DNA from: an uncultured Gammaproteobacteria bacterium
GTDB taxonomy: Bacteria; Pseudomonadota; Gammaproteobacteria; Magnimaribacterales; Magnimaribacteraceae
Length of the DNA: 64,000 nucleotides
Direction: 5' to 3'
Assembly (NCBI GenBank): GCA_913045055.1
Contig: CAJWPI010000004.1
Coordinates: 1 to 64,000 of the forward strand
Shown here in pieces: positions 45,219-54,405 of the stretch (the first letter of the stretch is position 1; the number at the start of each line of letters is the position of its first letter). The translations under genes and the position numbers were made by a program. Under the pieces are notes generated by a model. It was not told where the DNA came from and made no database searches. It was given only the letters and a program-made list of their open reading frames with translations.

Positions 45219-45674
45219 TTATGAAGCCTCCCATGCCCCTTGAGCATCTTCCCAAGTTACTAATGCTAAAGTATTTCCTTCTTCATCAATGAAGTTTAAA
45301 GGACCCAAGAAAGTCATATAAAACTCACTATCTACAGGAAAATAAGTTTTGTCATGTCTAGCATTACAAGGTTCATATCCATACCCTGGTGCAATAGCGG
45401 TTGACCCTCCTTCGTCGGTTCCTCCTCTCACTTCCATTTTGCCTTTAGTTAAGAAGTATTCGCCGGGACCAATGTGTATATGTCTATTAAAGGAAGTGCC
45501 TTTAGGACAATCAAAGTAAGCTGTCCAAGCACCCATTTCAGGTGAAACATTAAGTAACTTCCATCTTATAGGACCTTCACACAAAGGTGCTGGAAAATCA
45601 ACATAATCCGTGGTATCCATTTGGATATATCTTCCGTCTAAAGCATCTAAATGTTCAGTTGGTTTATTAGCCAT
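45219..45674 (-). CDS. Cupin-domain protein (Dke1-like)
   Basis: 151 residues. A conserved cupin motif 1 is present: GTSFNRHIHIGPGEYFLTKGKMEVRGG, giving HxH...E metal ligands, with a later histidine in ARHDKTYFP. This arrangement resembles acetylacetone dioxygenase and related 2,4'-dihydroxyacetophenone dioxygenases, which cleave C-C bonds with iron. A non-enzymatic role cannot be excluded. The 95-base gap upstream probably holds its own promoter. Confidence 0.82.
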   Translation of the reverse strand: MANKPTEHLDALDGRYIQMDTTDYVDFPAPLCEGPIRWKLLNVSPEMGAWTAYFDCPKGTSFNRHIHIGPGEYFLTKGKMEVRGGTDEGGSTAIAPGYGYEPCNARHDKTYFPVDSEFYMTFLGPLNFIDEEGNTLALVTWEDAQGAWEAS

Positions 45675-45769
45675 AATCTTCTCTCCCTCAAAAAAATTTA
45701 AGTTTTTGTATGCTTATATTACTTTACTATTTAACTAAGTGCATTTAATTAATAAAAGAAGAATATTGA

Positions 45770-46915
45770 TTAATTTTGCGTTCTAAGTGAAGAATAGACA
45801 AGATTAATAAATCTATTATTATTAAAATCAAGAGGTTCGCTAGTCGAATGATAATTAGAATCCTTTCTTATTATGCTTCCATCTCCCATTCTTGTGTAAT
45901 TACTAAATCTCAAAACAACTAAATCTTGTTTTGGGAATATTGCTAGTATTTGTCCATGTATACCTAGGGCTGTAAGTCCTTCGTTGCCAGCAGGCCACCA
46001 ATAAAAACCATAATTTCCTGATATAGCTGATGAGGTGCTATTTTCTACCCAATCAGAAGATAAAACTTCCAATCCATCCCACTGACCTTTCCTAGAGAAC
46101 AACAATCCAAACCTCGCAAAATCCCTTGGGGTGCTATCTAAACAACAATATGTCAAAACATGATCTTTTGGATCTTTCCACCACTCTGAGTCTGCACGAA
46201 TTAAACTTTCAATCTTATCACTTAAATATTGATCTGCATTTTTTCCTGTTGCTTGTCTTATCACTTCTCCTGCTATCATTACATCAGCATTAGAATAATC
46301 ATAAAGCTTATTGCCTGGTGTTCCTATTAACTCCCGTTGTAAAGCTATTTCTAATTGATCGTCAGCATTATACAAATCTGAACCATCAAGTAGATTTAGT
46401 GCTGTCCTAACAGTTAAAAGCTGCCTAAGAGTAATGTCTTCTTTGGTTGTGCCTTTCCAAGAGGTTATAAAATCTGAAACCCGCTGATCTATGCTAGTTA
46501 TTAAACCTTCGTCTAAAGCTGCTCCGATTAGAGCACTAGTAAAACTCTTTGCAACAGACCAACTCGTTACTAAGTCAAGAAACATTTTGTCTGAAGCATA
46601 CTTCTCTGCAACTATAAAACCATTTTTAATTATTAATACTGCACCAGTACTATTCCCTTCCTGAAAAGCATAGTCAATTGCTTGATTTATTTCATCTGGA
46701 CACAGGCCCAGAGATTCTGGATTAGCTATTTCCCAATTTAAACCTGGCCAGGCAATTAACTGAGAACTTTCTTCTACCAAGACCGAACAGTCACTAACTG
46801 TAGTAGAGGTAGAAGAGCTATTTTCTTGAGGAGCAGGCGACATCGAAGATCCCCCCCCTCCTCCACCGCAGGCATAAAGGAAAACAACCATTACTATGCT
46901 TAAAGTTCTTTGCAT
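45770..46915 (-). CDS. Serine beta-lactamase-like hydrolase lipoprotein
   Basis: The frame opens at 46975 within the aldo/keto reductase gene, but the start at 46915 gives a proper lipoprotein signal (MQRTLSIVMVVFLYAC followed by a glycine run) two bases after the upstream stop. 381 residues. Class C/esterase motifs: SWSVAKSFTSALIG (S-x-x-K), YDYSNAD (Y-x-N) and IHGQILAIFP at the third-motif position. These enzymes are usually esterases or peptidases rather than antibiotic resistance enzymes. Periplasmic, lipid-anchored. Confidence 0.87.
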   Translation of the reverse strand: MQRTLSIVMVVFLYACGGGGGGSSMSPAPQENSSSTSTTVSDCSVLVEESSQLIAWPGLNWEIANPESLGLCPDEINQAIDYAFQEGNSTGAVLIIKNGFIVAEKYASDKMFLDLVTSWSVAKSFTSALIGAALDEGLITSIDQRVSDFITSWKGTTKEDITLRQLLTVRTALNLLDGSDLYNADDQLEIALQRELIGTPGNKLYDYSNADVMIAGEVIRQATGKNADQYLSDKIESLIRADSEWWKDPKDHVLTYCCLDSTPRDFARFGLLFSRKGQWDGLEVLSSDWVENSTSSAISGNYGFYWWPAGNEGLTALGIHGQILAIFPKQDLVVLRFSNYTRMGDGSIIRKDSNYHSTSEPLDFNNNRFINLVYSSLRTQN

Positions 46916-46917
46916 TT

Positions 46918-47853
46918 TTAGTCTTTTGCTAAGTCTAACCAGAGCAGTTCTTTTTTTGTCAGTTTTATGTTGCATGCATTAATAGAACTCTCGGTTTCTA
47001 GTATTCTTCTAGATCCAATTAAAGGAAAACAAGGAAAATCTTGATTTAGAACAAAAGCTAGAGCAATTTGTATAGGTTCAACTCCCTTAGTTTTAGCTAA
47101 AGTAAGGCATCGAGCTTTTCTTTTATTGTTTTCAGAACTTTCCCACACTCTTTCTCTTTCTTCCCTTGTGGGGTCAGATATATGTATAGGTTGGTTAAAG
47201 TCCTTTGAATCTAAGAAGAATCCTCTTGCTTGACTAGACCATGGAAAAACAGCTACCTGATTATTTAAAATATATTCCTTAAAAAGTACGTCGGAGCAGC
47301 TATGACATCCTGGCCAAACAGGCTGATTCATTCTTGCAAGACTAAAGTTATTACTTAAGACCCCAAACCCCTCTTGTCCTTTACTAATAGAATATTCTTG
47401 TGCTCTTACAAATCTTTCATAACTCCAATTGGAAGCTCCTTTAACTCGAAATAAATCTTGATCTTTCAACTCATCAAGAATATCTACAAACTCCTGTTCT
47501 GGTATATCTGGGTTATCTCTATGTAAACAATAAATATCTAAATAATCTGTTTGTAATCTTTCTAAAGAAACCTCTAATTGCTTTCTAATAGACTGAGGAT
47601 TACAGTGAGGAGTATGGGCACCCTTACCTAGAATAACCACTTGATCTCTGATCCCTCTATCTTTTATCCAAGAACCTAGGTATTCGTCGCTTTTGCCTTT
47701 GTTGTATATAAAAGCAGTGTCAAAGACATTCCCTCCACAAGAAAAAAAGTGGTCAAACATTTCAAACGCATGATCAACATTAGATTGGTTATCACACCCC
47801 AAAACTAGACGCGAAAGATCTTTATTTAGACCTTTAAGTTTCGCTCTTAGCAT
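46918..47853 (-). CDS. Aldo/keto reductase
   Basis: 311 residues. The catalytic tetrad is visible: Asp in NVFDTAFIYNKGKSDEYLG, Tyr in the same segment, Lys in VILGKGAH and His in YCLHRDN. The later FPLIGSRR belongs to the NADPH site. It reduces carbonyls to alcohols with NADPH in the cytoplasm. It follows the alpha/beta hydrolase gene by 15 bases in the ring-cleavage part of the directon. Confidence 0.88.
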   Translation of the reverse strand: MLRAKLKGLNKDLSRLVLGCDNQSNVDHAFEMFDHFFSCGGNVFDTAFIYNKGKSDEYLGSWIKDRGIRDQVVILGKGAHTPHCNPQSIRKQLEVSLERLQTDYLDIYCLHRDNPDIPEQEFVDILDELKDQDLFRVKGASNWSYERFVRAQEYSISKGQEGFGVLSNNFSLARMNQPVWPGCHSCSDVLFKEYILNNQVAVFPWSSQARGFFLDSKDFNQPIHISDPTREERERVWESSENNKRKARCLTLAKTKGVEPIQIALAFVLNQDFPCFPLIGSRRILETESSINACNIKLTKKELLWLDLAKD

Positions 47854-47868
47854 TAATTCTTAAAAGAA

Positions 47869-48714
47869 TTAACGTCTTAGAAAGGCTAGGACTGATGATT
47901 CAAAAGCTTCTTTTTGTTCAATCATGGACCAATGTCCACATTTGGGTAAAATAAGTACTTCACAATTTGGTATTAGTCTCATAGGAATAAGCATCTGATC
48001 TAAAGGAGTAACCCTGTCATCTCTACCCCAAGTCAATAATGTGGGTGCTTGAATAGATGATAGGTGGGCTATTCGATTAGTCGCATCTGGACCTCTAAAA
48101 TTTTCTGCCATAGCTTCTAAACTAGTCTTTGCATAAAACTTTTTACTTGTTTCCATTTGAACAGGGTCAATGGCTTGTTCATATCTTGATTCAATCATTT
48201 GTTCATCTATAAGACTCTTGTCAAAAACCATTGAATCTAACCATTGCTTCAATCTGTCTTTGCTTGGGTCCTCAACAAAAGCTGAAAGTAATGTAATTCC
48301 TTCTCCAGGAAATGCTGAAAAAATATTTGTACCCAAGCCGCCAATCGAAATAAATCTATCAACCCTTGTGGGGTGGTAAGCTGCAATAAGCCCTCCTAAA
48401 ACAGCTCCAAAAGAATTTCCAATAATATGACTCTTTTTTATATCCGCTTTATCTAAGAATTCAATTATAGATTCAACAGAAGCCCCAATGGGATCTCCGT
48501 CTACAGGGTCGCTTTGCCCATACCCGGGAAGATCCAATACAATACAGTGAAAATTAGTAGAAAAGGTTTGAATAGACTCTGAGAAATTTGCCATTCCAGT
48601 AACTCCCGGTCCAGAACCATGAAGGAATAAAAGAAAATCACCTGAACCCTTCTCGTGATAGTGAATTTTCCCCTTCTCTAAATCGATGAATTTACTTGTT
48701 AATTTACTATCCAT
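47869..48714 (-). CDS. Alpha/beta hydrolase of the meta-cleavage product hydrolase type
   Basis: 281 residues. LFLHGSGPGVTGMANFSESI is the oxyanion-loop signature of BphD/HsaD/MhpC enzymes, the nucleophile serine lies in IGNSFGAVLGG, the acid in WGRDDRVTP and the histidine in CGHWSMIEQ. These hydrolases cleave the C-C bond of the ring-opened product made by extradiol dioxygenases. An extradiol dioxygenase is encoded at 52687-53655 in the same directon, which strengthens this assignment. Confidence 0.9.
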   Translation of the reverse strand: MDSKLTSKFIDLEKGKIHYHEKGSGDFLLFLHGSGPGVTGMANFSESIQTFSTNFHCIVLDLPGYGQSDPVDGDPIGASVESIIEFLDKADIKKSHIIGNSFGAVLGGLIAAYHPTRVDRFISIGGLGTNIFSAFPGEGITLLSAFVEDPSKDRLKQWLDSMVFDKSLIDEQMIESRYEQAIDPVQMETSKKFYAKTSLEAMAENFRGPDATNRIAHLSSIQAPTLLTWGRDDRVTPLDQMLIPMRLIPNCEVLILPKCGHWSMIEQKEAFESSVLAFLRR

Positions 48715-48746
48715 AAAAATCTCCTTAATTAATAGATTTTACTAAT

Positions 48747-51700
48747 TTAATTCGAGGCTATTTTCTTTGTTTCTATCTCTTCAGCTGGAACAAAATCTGA
48801 ATTGTATAGATTAAATAATTCTTCTTGTCTCAGTAGAGCTGTCTCAAGATTCTGTTCTTTAACTACATCGAAACCTCTTATAAACTCAGGGATAGAAGCT
48901 ATATCTACAGCTATATGGTACTTATCACGGGATAAGCTTTTTAATACTTTTCCTATGGTTTCTTCATAATCATCAATAAGCTTCCGTTCTAGTTTTCTAT
49001 GAGCACTCCATCCAAAAAAGTTTAGCGGACTTCCTCGTAAAAATTTTAAATGTTTAAGTACATTAAAGAAGAAAAAGAAAATGGAGGGTAATTGCCTTTT
49101 CGGATACCTTCCTGTCTTTGAGTCCCTACCCCCAAAAACTGGAGGTGCTAGACTATACTCTAGTTTGTAATCTCCTTCTATTTGTTGATCTAGAATTCCT
49201 TTAAATTCTTTACTAGTTAATAATCTTGCTACTTCAAATTCATCTTTATAAGCTAAAAGTTTGAAATAATATTTAGCTACTGCTTGAGACAGAAAGTCTT
49301 CTTTAACTATTTTTTTCTCTTCTCTTTGTACATTTCTGACAAATTCTTCGTATTTATCTGCATATTTTTTATTCTGATATCCCTCTAGGAATGTCTTGCG
49401 TTGCTTAATAATTTCATCTAGTCCTATTTCTTTTGAAGGTTCAATCTCTTTTTTAGGCAAGGCCTTTTCCCTTACAAGATTAATATTTACTGCAGCAAGT
49501 CTTCCCCAAGACAAACTTTGCTTATTCATCTCTACCGCGACTTCATTTAACTCAATAGCCCTTTCAACTGCGTCTACTGACATTGGTAGCAGTCCTTTCT
49601 GCATGGCATAACCTACAATAAATAAATTAGCTGCTATGGAATTTCCCATTAAAGCTGTTGCTAGTTTTGTTGCTTCTATGAAATCTAAATGACCTTCTGA
49701 AGTTGAATCTTTTAAAGATTTCTTCATTCTAGCAGAGGATAAATCCAAGTTAGGATTAGATGCAAAAGCACTAGTTGGAGCTACATGGCTATTTACAATA
49801 ACATTTGTTAATCCTGGTTTAATCTTAGACATAGCCTCTAATCCAGTAGTAACTACAATATCGCATCCTAAAATTAGGTCTGCTGCACCAGAAGCTATTC
49901 TTGTAGCATGAAGATCTTCCGGATTATCAGCTACTCTTAAGTGACTAGTTACAGGACCATTTCTTTGTGCTAAACCAGCTACATCTAAAGTAGAAGACCC
50001 TTTGCCTTCTAGGTGTGCAGCTGTTCCAAGCAGCGCTCCAAGAGTTATAACTCCTGACCCTCCTATACCAGTAATTAAAATATTATAAGGTTTGGAAGAT
50101 TGTACTGTAGCTGGCTTGGGTATGTCTTTCAGATATCCTGCTAACTCCCCTTTATCACTATTTTCTGGTTGACTATCAGCTTTCTTTCTTAAAGAACCGC
50201 CTTTAACTTTTACAAAACTAGGGCAATAACCTTTTACGCAAGAAAAATCTTTATTACAAGAAGATTGATTGATCTGCCTCTTTCGACCGAAATCCGTTTC
50301 TAGAGGTTCTATGGCTATGCAATTGGACTGAAAACTACAATCACCACAACCTTCACAAACAAGAGGATTAATGAAGATTCTTTCTTGTGGTTCGTCTGCT
50401 AAACCTCTTTTCCTTCTTCGTCTAAGTTCAGTAGCGCAGTATTGATCATAAATAATTACTGATACTCCCTTACACTCTCTAAATTCAGTTTGAATTTTAT
50501 CCATTTCATCTCGATGATGGACAGTAACTCCTGGAGCAAATTTACTTGATGAAGGATATTTTTCAGGATAATCCGATACAACTGCTATCTTCTTTGCTCC
50601 TTCAGAATAAACCTGCCAACTAAGGTCATCAACTTTTACTTTACCGGTTATCTCTTGTCCTCCAGTCATAGCAATAGCATCATTAACTAAAATTTTGTAA
50701 GTAATATTAGCTCCAGAAGCTATAGAAGATCTTAAAGCTAGAATTCCAGAATGATAGTAAGTGCCGTCTCCCAAATTCTGAAATAAGTGATTGGTCTCAG
50801 TAAAAGGAGCAATACCAGTCCACATTACCCCTTCTCCTCCCATCTGGCATAGGGTTAAAGTTTTCCTTTCTGGTAAAAAAGTAGCCATTCCATGACATCC
50901 TATCCCTCCAAAGGCAACGCTTCCTTCTGGAACTTTTGTTGAAGTATTATGGGGGCAACCAGCACAAAAACTAGGTAATCGCATCAAATCAGATCCACTT
51001 GAAGAATTTAACCCCTCTATAAAACTCTTAATACTAGAAATTTTTTCTTCTAAGTCATTGTCTTGTGTTAGCCTAGTAAGCCTATTCCCAATAACTAGGG
51101 CCACTAAGCTTGGAGACAGTTCTCCATCAGAGGGAAGTAAGTCTTTGCCCTCTTCATCACTTTTTCCTACTAATCTCGGTCTTGAAGATTTATTAAAAAG
51201 AATTTTAGCCAATTGATCTTCAATAATAGGTCTTTTTTCTTCAACAACTAATACCTCTTCATGACCTTCAAGAAATTTACTTATCTTAGAGGGCTCTAAT
51301 GGCCATGTCATACCTACTTTAAATAACGAAATTCCTTTTTCCTTAGCCTTTTTTTCGTCTAGTCCTAATTCTTCTAAAGCTTGTCTTACATCCAAATAAG
51401 CTTTTCCAGCTGTTACGATCGCGAGTCCCTTTGTGCTCGGAAATATTTCTTTATCTATATCATTATTTCTGACAAAAGCTTCAAGAGCAGGTAAGCGAAT
51501 TTGAAATAATCTTTCCTCAGATGCAGCAGGAGCAAAACCCCATTGAATATGGTAGTTCTCTTCAGGTAAAGAAAAGTCTTCTGGGATTTTTATGTTTAAT
51601 CTATTTTGGTTAATATCTACAGATGCACCACTTTCAACAGTATCTGTAACGCACTTCATACCTATCCACAAACTTGAATATCTAGACATTGCCCAACCGT

Positions 51701-52259
51701 ACATACCAAAGTCTAGATAGTCTTGCACTGTTGCGGGATTTAAGGTGGGAATCCCATAATGGATGAAAGCATGATCACTCTGATGGGAAGTTGTTGAAGA
51801 TTTCGCTCCATGATCATCTCCTGCTAATACTAAAACTCCTCCATGTTCTGACGTACCTGCATAATTACCATGCTTCAGAGCATCTCCAGATCTATCAACA
51901 CCAGGCCCCTTTCCATACCACACACCAAATACACCGTCATACTTCGGGTTATCAATTAAATTAGATTGTTGGGAACCATGGACAGCCGTTGCTGCCATAT
52001 CTTCATTTATACCTGGTTGAAATACTATATGATTCTCTTTAAGTAAATCTGAAGCTTGATTTAATGCATGATCGTAACCTCCTAAAGGGGAACCAGTGTA
52101 GCCAGAGATATAACCTGCTGTATTTAAACCTTCAGATAGATCTTTTTGACGTTGCATAAGAGGTAATCTAACTAAAGCTTGAGTTCCAGTTAAAAAAACT
52201 CTGCCAGATTCAAGTAGATACTTGTCTTGCAGTTGGTACTCTTTATTAACTTTACTCAC
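48747..52259 (-). CDS. Indolepyruvate ferredoxin oxidoreductase, fused three-domain form
   Basis: 1170 residues, the single-chain form seen in Proteobacteria. The N-terminal pyruvate-ferredoxin-type domain shows AGYISGYTGSPLGGYDHAL, the TPP-binding half has SFCAGCPHN and IGCHGMATFLP with GDGTYYHSG, an iron-sulfur region has CEGCGDCSFQSNC and the following cysteines, and the gamma domain has ITGIGGSGVITLGALLG. A DUF6537-like C-terminal region completes it. It oxidatively decarboxylates aryl- or branched 2-oxoacids to acyl-CoA. The start is GTG, overlapping the VOC stop (GTGA). No ferredoxin gene is in the window. Confidence 0.92.
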   Translation of the reverse strand: MSKVNKEYQLQDKYLLESGRVFLTGTQALVRLPLMQRQKDLSEGLNTAGYISGYTGSPLGGYDHALNQASDLLKENHIVFQPGINEDMAATAVHGSQQSNLIDNPKYDGVFGVWYGKGPGVDRSGDALKHGNYAGTSEHGGVLVLAGDDHGAKSSTTSHQSDHAFIHYGIPTLNPATVQDYLDFGMYGWAMSRYSSLWIGMKCVTDTVESGASVDINQNRLNIKIPEDFSLPEENYHIQWGFAPAASEERLFQIRLPALEAFVRNNDIDKEIFPSTKGLAIVTAGKAYLDVRQALEELGLDEKKAKEKGISLFKVGMTWPLEPSKISKFLEGHEEVLVVEEKRPIIEDQLAKILFNKSSRPRLVGKSDEEGKDLLPSDGELSPSLVALVIGNRLTRLTQDNDLEEKISSIKSFIEGLNSSSGSDLMRLPSFCAGCPHNTSTKVPEGSVAFGGIGCHGMATFLPERKTLTLCQMGGEGVMWTGIAPFTETNHLFQNLGDGTYYHSGILALRSSIASGANITYKILVNDAIAMTGGQEITGKVKVDDLSWQVYSEGAKKIAVVSDYPEKYPSSSKFAPGVTVHHRDEMDKIQTEFRECKGVSVIIYDQYCATELRRRRKRGLADEPQERIFINPLVCEGCGDCSFQSNCIAIEPLETDFGRKRQINQSSCNKDFSCVKGYCPSFVKVKGGSLRKKADSQPENSDKGELAGYLKDIPKPATVQSSKPYNILITGIGGSGVITLGALLGTAAHLEGKGSSTLDVAGLAQRNGPVTSHLRVADNPEDLHATRIASGAADLILGCDIVVTTGLEAMSKIKPGLTNVIVNSHVAPTSAFASNPNLDLSSARMKKSLKDSTSEGHLDFIEATKLATALMGNSIAANLFIVGYAMQKGLLPMSVDAVERAIELNEVAVEMNKQSLSWGRLAAVNINLVREKALPKKEIEPSKEIGLDEIIKQRKTFLEGYQNKKYADKYEEFVRNVQREEKKIVKEDFLSQAVAKYYFKLLAYKDEFEVARLLTSKEFKGILDQQIEGDYKLEYSLAPPVFGGRDSKTGRYPKRQLPSIFFFFFNVLKHLKFLRGSPLNFFGWSAHRKLERKLIDDYEETIGKVLKSLSRDKYHIAVDIASIPEFIRGFDVVKEQNLETALLRQEELFNLYNSDFVPAEEIETKKIASN

Positions 52260-52672
52260 TCTGCACTACCATCTTGCATTAGTTCAATAAGGTTTCCATC
52301 AGGGTCTTTTATTATTGCTACCCAAACTTTGGGTCTTATTTCCATGGGATCATTCACAACCTGAACATCTGCAGAAACGCATGAATCAACCACTTCCTTT
52401 AAGTTGTTTAAATTAAGAGAGCAATAACGAAACCCGGAAGATGTAGTAAAGTCTCCTGTTACATTTTCATGTTTAGGAGGTTCCTCTAAAGCTAGGATTT
52501 TTATCTGACTTTTTCCACAATCAAGTTTATTTACCACTCCTAGGCCAGGAAACGGTACCTCACCGATTTTTTTAAAACCTAAAGTGTCTGAGTAGAAGGC
52601 TATCATTTTGTCTATATTGTGAGTAACAATACCCAAATCTATAGCACCACTATTTAATTTAACTTCTGACAT
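52256..52672 (-). CDS. VOC-family protein (glyoxalase/dioxygenase fold)
   Basis: 138 residues. A single VOC domain: LGIVTHNIDKMIAFYSDTLGFKKIGE at the start and IKDPDGNLIELMQDG at the end, where the glutamate is the usual metal ligand. The N-terminal Asp-Leu-Gly-Ile-Val-Thr-His provides a candidate histidine ligand. Located between the extradiol dioxygenase and the oxidoreductase genes, overlapping the latter by four bases. Reaction unknown; VOC isomerases, epimerases and dioxygenases are all possible. Confidence 0.85.
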   Translation of the reverse strand: MSEVKLNSGAIDLGIVTHNIDKMIAFYSDTLGFKKIGEVPFPGLGVVNKLDCGKSQIKILALEEPPKHENVTGDFTTSSGFRYCSLNLNNLKEVVDSCVSADVQVVNDPMEIRPKVWVAIIKDPDGNLIELMQDGSAE

Positions 52673-52686
52673 AAAACCTCAATAAA

Positions 52687-53655
52687 TTATTTTTTTTGGT
52701 CTAAACTGACTTCCTCTACCGATTCCATGATTCCATGGTGACCCCAAGTATCTCCCTCTACAAACTGATTGGGAGTCCAGAGATCATCATCATAAATCTT
52801 TATCACTTCCGCTCCAACTTCTATATCCCATCCATCTGGACCTTTCATGTAGAAACTAAAAGCTCCATCATTAACATGCCTTCCAACGGAAGCTGATATT
52901 TTTATTCCAGCTGATTTAGCTCTATCATATGCTTTTCCAACATCATCAATTGTATTTAATTCAAACATAATATGATGCACTCCGTTAACATCCCCATACT
53001 TAGCTAAAGCAATGCTGTGGTGTCTAGGATTACACCTAACAAACCAAGCTCCATCACCTCCTAAATAACTTATATAGTCACTTAGCTTAAAACCAAGTGT
53101 TTTAGTATAAAAGTCATAGGTTTTTACCAAATCAGAGGCGTACACCATGAGATGTCCTAAACCTAACCTGTCGGCTACAAATTCTTGATCGGGTATAGGT
53201 GAAGAAAATTTGTAATCTATAGTGGGTTCATAAAAGAGCTCTACTTGGTTTCCTGCTGGGTCTTCTAATCTAGCTAGTCCAGTAACAGCTCTAGAATTGG
53301 CGTCTTCTTCAGAACCTTTTGTAACTTTAATTCCTTGAGACTCAAGTGATTCTATTGCTTCTAAAAGCTTAGTCTCACTCTCTACTTCGAAACCTACATA
53401 AGCTATGCCCTCTTCTTTAGAAGGATGAACTCCAACACGCCATTGATGCTTATCTAATTTGAGATATACAGAGCCATCATCTGCTATGCCTGTTCCTTTG
53501 CTAGCTATCTTGAAATTTGGATCCGCTGGCATACCCCAACTCTCTCCAGGAACAGCTCTTGCAGGCATCATCCCTAAAATCTCTGTTGAGAACTTTAACC
53601 AAGACAAAGGATCCTTGGAATTTATACCTAAATAACCTAGTGATTTAATCTCCAT
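52687..53655 (-). CDS. Extradiol ring-cleavage dioxygenase (BphC/HsaC type)
   Basis: 322 residues from ATG 53655, which gives MEIKSLGYLGINSKDPLSW, aligned with the usual BphC start; ATG 53667 would add four residues. Two VOC domains. The C-terminal catalytic domain carries iron ligands in RLGLGHLMVY (His), GVHHIMFEL (His) and WDIEVGAE (Glu), plus RHVNDGAFSFYMKGPDGW. The enzyme opens catechol-type rings next to the diol using Fe(II) and oxygen. With the alpha/beta hydrolase at 47869 it forms a meta-cleavage pair. Confidence 0.92.
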   Translation of the reverse strand: MEIKSLGYLGINSKDPLSWLKFSTEILGMMPARAVPGESWGMPADPNFKIASKGTGIADDGSVYLKLDKHQWRVGVHPSKEEGIAYVGFEVESETKLLEAIESLESQGIKVTKGSEEDANSRAVTGLARLEDPAGNQVELFYEPTIDYKFSSPIPDQEFVADRLGLGHLMVYASDLVKTYDFYTKTLGFKLSDYISYLGGDGAWFVRCNPRHHSIALAKYGDVNGVHHIMFELNTIDDVGKAYDRAKSAGIKISASVGRHVNDGAFSFYMKGPDGWDIEVGAEVIKIYDDDLWTPNQFVEGDTWGHHGIMESVEEVSLDQKK

Positions 53656-53669
53656 ACTCGCCCCCATTG

Positions 53670-54392
53670 TTATTTTATCGCTTCTTTACTAAATTCTCTC
53701 TCTCTTTGGACAGCTAAATCTAAATCTGTACTTAATTCTTTATTAAACAGCCCTTTGGCTAAGGAATTTATTTTCTGATTACTGTTAATTATTTCTTGAG
53801 AAATTCTATCTAAAGACTCTTCAAGTTCATTATGACTAACAACTTTATTTATTAGGCCTATTCTACAAGCTTCATGTGCATCAATAGAGCTTCCAGTTAA
53901 TATAAGCTCTTTTGCTTTAGATGCCCCTACTAATGCAGGAAGAAAATAACTACTTCCTAAGCCAGGCAAAATACCTAGCTTAGTAAATGGAAAACTGAAT
54001 GAAGCATTTTCACTAGCTATTCTGATATCGAAAGGGAGAATCATTGTTACCCCTATTCCTACTGCTATTCCATTAATACAAGATATTAAAGGTTTTGGGC
54101 AATCAGATATCTCTTTAACAAATGAAGTAATAAATTCGTCTTCCCCTAGTTTTATGCCTTGCTTGCTTAATTTCTTATTTTCAAGAAATTCTCTGTCAGC
54201 TCCAGAACAAAAGCCTTTTCCTGAAGCTCTCAGAATAATTATTTCAACTTTCTTGTCTTCAGAGCTTTCTCTAAAGGCAGTGATAATCTCATCACCCATA
54301 TCAGGAGTATATGCATTAAGTTTAGAAGGTCTATTGAGTGTAATCGTAGACTTCCTATTTTTAATGTCGTGTATTATTTCTGAATAAGACAT
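53670..54392 (-). CDS. Enoyl-CoA hydratase/isomerase (crotonase fold)
   Basis: 240 residues. The oxyanion motifs ASGKGFCSGADREF and INGIAVGIGVTM are present, followed by FPFTKLGILPGLGSS. Compared by eye with rat hydratase, the position of Glu144 is not acidic, while a glutamate sits at the Glu164 position (AKELILTG). This pattern is more like isomerase (PaaG/ECI-type) members than a true hydratase. Co-oriented with a second crotonase gene 13 bases upstream. Confidence 0.87.
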   Translation of the reverse strand: MSYSEIIHDIKNRKSTITLNRPSKLNAYTPDMGDEIITAFRESSEDKKVEIIILRASGKGFCSGADREFLENKKLSKQGIKLGEDEFITSFVKEISDCPKPLISCINGIAVGIGVTMILPFDIRIASENASFSFPFTKLGILPGLGSSYFLPALVGASKAKELILTGSSIDAHEACRIGLINKVVSHNELEESLDRISQEIINSNQKINSLAKGLFNKELSTDLDLAVQREREFSKEAIK

Positions 54393-54405
54393 TTATATAT
54401 GCATA

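Noticed and set aside
46840-46870. C-rich tract in the serine hydrolase gene as a possible special element
   Set aside because: It encodes the glycine run after the lipobox, the same as in the lipoprotein gene at the left edge.
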